Below, piece by piece: positions 59,391 to 64,000 of a stretch of DNA of 64,000 nt; position 1 is the stretch's first letter, and the number at the start of each line of letters is the position of its first letter. The position numbers were made by a program, and so were the translations under genes. The DNA is taken from contig MU008166.1 of assembly GCA_010909165.1 (NCBI GenBank), forward strand, positions 1,426,001 through 1,490,000, written 5' to 3'. The stretch is from Anthoceros angustus (taxonomy: Eukaryota; Streptophyta; Anthocerotopsida; Anthocerotales; Anthocerotaceae). The notes beneath the pieces were generated by a model. The model was not told where the DNA came from. It saw nothing but the letters and a program-made list of their open reading frames with translations, and searched no databases.

Positions 59391-59763
59391 TATTATATGG
59401 GAGCCAGATACTGAGGGCTTCCCAGCAGTTGAGAAGACTGCGATGCTCCCCACACAGGACCAGGCCTAGTGTCGGGAACTTATTGTGCTACATCACTCAA
59501 TGGGAGTTAAAAAATCGTTCTACACCTTCAGGACTTCGGTATCTCGTTGCTTCCCGCTTACGAACAAGCTTGCGCGAAGTGCCCGATCCTACCTAGCTGT
59601 ACACCAGACTCTGCAGCAGCTTGAACAGATGTCATCCCGTGTTCCCTCTCCTCCACAAAATTCTCCCAGACAAGCCCCGTGCAGGGCTGCAGAATTATTC
59701 CAATCTGGACCCTGCAAATTCCAGTCCTTGCAGCCCGGCACAGAGCCAGCATGTTGGGCCGAT

Positions 59764-61044
<1,281 letters not shown>

Positions 61045-61317
61045 CGCCGTCGCTCCAATCACTGCAACGAAGCCCACCAGAGATCAATAAAGCCTCTCCT
61101 TCCTCCACTTCCCGAATTCCAACAATGCCCGCTTCCGCAAAGACTCCCGTCTCTCCGTCTTTCCGCCTTTCCGTACCAGATTGAACTGTTTTGCTCGAGG
61201 CAGAAGACTGCTCCAGAAGCTCGAAGACCCTGATCAAATCGCGTGAAACGACTCGAGGCGCGGGGGCAGCAGAGGCAGCGCTGGCTGCCGATGTATGGCC
61301 CAGAGGCCGAGGCGGTG

Positions 61318-61325
61318 CTTATATA
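61318..61325 (-). promoter_or_regulatory. TATA box of the peroxidase gene
   Basis: TATATAAG reads on the minus strand about 275 bp upstream of the peroxidase start codon, in otherwise GC-rich sequence. Confidence 0.6.
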
Positions 61326-63393
61326 CCAGGCTGCATCGTTCTCAGTTGACATGGCCTCCGAGAGCCAGCTGGAAGGGATGCTAATAATACCCGAGGATAG
61401 TGCGCTGCACATCGCTACAAACCAAATCCAGAGTCGCCGCTGCCCAGCATCCCGCACACGGCTCCCACCCGGCACCAGGCGTACCTGCCGCGCCTCCATC
61501 GTTTAGCGGCACCTTCCGGCCGGCATTCCCGCACCCGCTCCGGCTAAATTAGACGGAGCCCGGCTAATTTAGCCGGCGTTTGGCTGTCCGTGGCCGTACG
61601 TGGGGCATGGGTCGGCGGTGGCTGGTCGCCGCAGATCACCGGCCGCGTCTCGGGCTTGCGTGCGAGGTTCGCGCCTGGGTCCCGGGCCGGGCTACAGGAG
61701 AAGGGGTGCGAAGTGCGAAGAAGTGGACCCCGGTGTCGCCGATGCGGGAGAGGACTGTGCACCGGCCACATGCCCCGGACGGGCCGTCCAATTGCGGGCT
61801 CCCTCTCTCTTGTCACGGCCACGGCTAATTGCGGGCTCTTCTATTTCTGTGAAGTAGGGTCCGGGTGGGTCATCACCGCAGTAGCTTGCCTGGAGGAGGA
61901 GCCTTCAGTTCGCAGTCTGGACAGCCAGGTCGATTTCCTTGATGCTGCTTGGACAGCTAGATAACGCGTTTGTATCTCTCGTATGTGGCTCCTGACGACG
62001 AGGATAAGGATGGCCAGGGCAGCTCTGCAACGTCGATATAGCCGGAAACAGAAAAACGTGCCACTTCAAATTGCTCAACGCCAGGGCGTGCTCTTTGGTC
62101 CGAGACTCTGAGTTGACCTAGGGCAGCAACTGGGCTACTTGCTCCTCATCTTGCTCCAAGTTCTCTCAACCAGTTCGAAGTTGGGCCCGGGGGAGCTGCT
62201 TTCACGACACTTACCTCTCATCAAAGCTGCTTCCTCCATAGCCGTCTTTATTGCTTCTTACATTGTTCTCACATGATAACCTCAAGTGAAAACCCTAAAT
62301 GGAAACAGGTACCAAAGATTTTGGCTCCAGCGTTTTAATCTCCTTGCTGCTCAACATTCTTGGCTTCCCTTCTCAGTGGCAAGTGGACATCATCGGAAAG
62401 GCGTCGATCGGGGTGGGTGCAAGGAAGATTTGTGGATGATATATCTCATATCCTGCATCACAAGATGGCCACCGTATGATGACTCCCCGCTTCCTGTCAC
62501 GGGCAGCCGTCACCTTAGAACGAACTCGCCAAAATAGGCATCCGCAAGAGATGAGGTATGCAAAACGTGTGCCGTGGGGTGGGCTTTGTGTACTGCGGAG
62601 GCAACCCAGTTAAAATGAGCAGACACAGTTGTACTGTGCCTGCCGGTTTCCTTTGGACGAGCCTGTAATTTGTCTGTATCTTCCGCTGATGTCTCGGCTT
62701 CATTCACTGACATCCTCTCCCGGGTAAAGTCGGAGCAAATCCCACGTCCTCCATGAATCCATGATGTTGTAGCACGGTTTTCTTTCGATGGACAAGAAGA
62801 AAATTCTGATGATGAAGTTTATGAGCAGATGGAAAAATCCCCAGATCTCAGCGTCTACCAGTCACTCCCGGGCTGCTCAATTTGAAAAGACTGCTGTTGG
62901 ACATAAAGAAGTCTAGTGCCACTAGCCTCTCGCCGAGGTGGAGCTTCCACATTTTCTGCGCCAAGACGGTAAAGTAAGCAGAACAGAAGGTTTCCTCCAC
63001 CAGCACATGCTGCGGCCGCTTCCTCGATGTCTCCGTTCGCGTGCCACATCACCATCATCTATTCCGCTGGCAGCCTGAAGCTTACTCCACACTCCAGTGC
63101 ACAACTTCCAGCAGAGGAGGTTTCGCGATTCCAACACGCAACGCGATTTCCAGCACGTGTATCAAGAAATCCGTAGACGTCATGACTCGGCCGTGTTATA
63201 CTCGTCTCTGTTATAGACGCTTTCCACACCTATCTGCCCCTCTCTCACCAGCACGGTGGAAGAATAACACATCCATCTCCAAGCTGCAGAGGCCAAAACC
63301 AAGCTCTTAGCCTACAGACACCATAAACCTCAAAGTGACGACGGCCGCCCGACTCGTGCACATTCTTTGATGAACCAACATTGGTATGTGATA
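61326..63393. other. Peroxidase upstream region and receptor-kinase 3' flank
   Basis: The left part is GC-rich promoter-type sequence (a repeated GGCTAATTTAGCCGG-like motif lies at about 61,542-61,575). The right part should include the receptor-kinase 3' untranslated region. No further gene is recognised. Confidence 0.45.
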
Positions 63394-64000
63394 TCATCGG
63401 GGAAGCAATGACTCCGTCGGAACGTATCTGACTGCCGCTCTCTCTGCACTCTCGTTTGTGCTAAAGCCTGTGCTCGATGATGAGTCCTCCGAAGGAGTAT
63501 GTTGGTGACCGTAAAATGCACGGCTGGCTTGCGGGGCAGCAGCTTGCGCTGCACGCGAGCCCATTCTGTTCACGATGGTTTGTAACGTCTTGACGACCTC
63601 CTGCCACGTGTACTTTGTGTAAGGATAAATCACACTGTTCTAGGCTCCGTTGGAAAAGAGAAAGAAGGTGTCACAGTGCGAACCTTGATATCGGGACGCT
63701 TTTCCCTGGCAGGTGCTGAACAATCAAGAGCTAACCATGCTATCTCTTGAAAGGCAGCTTCTGGATAGTCTTTGACCTTGAGCATTGGGTCGATGATGCT
63801 GTTGATCCCATCTTTTACAAGCCGAGAGTAGGCCTACAAGGATGTTTAGTTAGGGAGCTCCTAAGTCTCGTTCAAACGCGGCACATGATGTTCAGGATAC
63901 GAAAGAAGAGAATGGATACCTACCCACATCGAGAGGTTAGAGTCTTCTGATGACCTACTTCTGTCCATAGCCTTTTGCCCACTAACAAGTTCAAGTAGAA
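63394..64000 (-). CDS. Receptor-like protein kinase, C-terminal end (gene continues past the window)
   Basis: Three exons are visible: 63924-64000 (open to the right), 63684-63833 and 63394-63600. They are joined by GT-AG introns in phase 0. The peptide reads LLELVSGQKAMDRSRSSEDS, then SMW, AYSRLVKDGINSIIDPMLKV, KDYPEAAFQEIAWLALDCSA and REKRPDIK, then EVVKTLQTIVNRMGS and a Ser/Ala-rich tail ending TESLLPR. This is the end of a plant receptor-like kinase domain: the LLEL(V/I)(S/T)G motif of subdomain IX-X, the conserved Arg of RPD in subdomain XI, then EVV. The extracellular part is outside the window, so subfamily and ligand are unknown. Confidence 0.87.

Overview
This window is plant nuclear DNA. 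It contains a cinnamate 4-hydroxylase (CYP73A), a dirigent protein, a class III peroxidase and the 3' end of a receptor-like kinase, all with plant domain structure. The spliced genes have short GT-AG introns of about 85-215 bp. Most of the rest is degenerate LTR-retrotransposon sequence. One gene is a cobalamin (B12)-dependent methionine synthase (METH). Seed plants lack this enzyme, and from memory hornworts are the only land-plant group reported to keep it. I therefore infer a bryophyte, most likely a hornwort; this was not tested by any search.

Layout. 0-10 kb: GC-rich sequence and a GGCAA/GGGCA satellite, then two minus-strand genes, C4H (1,917-3,855, five exons) and METH (4,450-9,945, eight exons). 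10-12.7 kb: an upstream region and a small transposon remnant. 12.7-26.9 kb: a broken Ty3/gypsy element of Athila-like type with very long LTRs (about 4.4 kb each) around a frameshifted gag-pol. 27-37 kb: LTR fragments, unidentified degenerate ORFs and a DUF7869-like remnant. 37-42.3 kb: a Ty1/copia pol fragment with an unrelated 2.8-kb repeat inserted into it. 42.4-44.2 kb: unidentified minus-strand ORFs. 44.2-54.1 kb: a minus-strand copy of the giant LTR split by a 5-kb insertion rich in palindromic CTCCTACCATGGTAGGAG repeats. 54-57 kb: a small copia-type LTR with a tRNA-Met primer site, and minisatellites. 57-64 kb: dirigent protein, a 240-bp tandem triplet, peroxidase and receptor-like kinase, all minus strand.

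Main discovery candidate. The METH reading frame does not begin at the homocysteine-binding domain. The exon that starts that domain also encodes, in the same uninterrupted frame, the C-terminal strands of an AMPK-beta-type CBM48 (glycogen-binding) module. The preceding exon supplies the other half of that module with matching splice phase. Further upstream exons add a linker and an N-terminal hydrophobic segment. The predicted product is a membrane-anchored CBM48-METH fusion of about 1,526 residues. Both tryptophans that contact sugar in AMPK-beta are replaced in it (by Gly and Ser). I know of no description of such a fusion.

How the genes relate. C4H, dirigent protein and class III peroxidase all act on phenylpropanoids: C4H makes p-coumarate, peroxidases oxidise phenolics to radicals, and dirigent proteins steer radical coupling. 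They are spread over 60 kb and separated by transposons, so this is at most loose linkage. METH supplies methionine for S-adenosylmethionine, which phenylpropanoid O-methylation uses, but that link is only metabolic.

Data quality. C4H and METH each carry two small frameshifts. Three lie in mononucleotide runs and one in a CG-rich repeat, while every other family feature is intact. Consensus error is more likely than gene death, but the sequence alone cannot decide.
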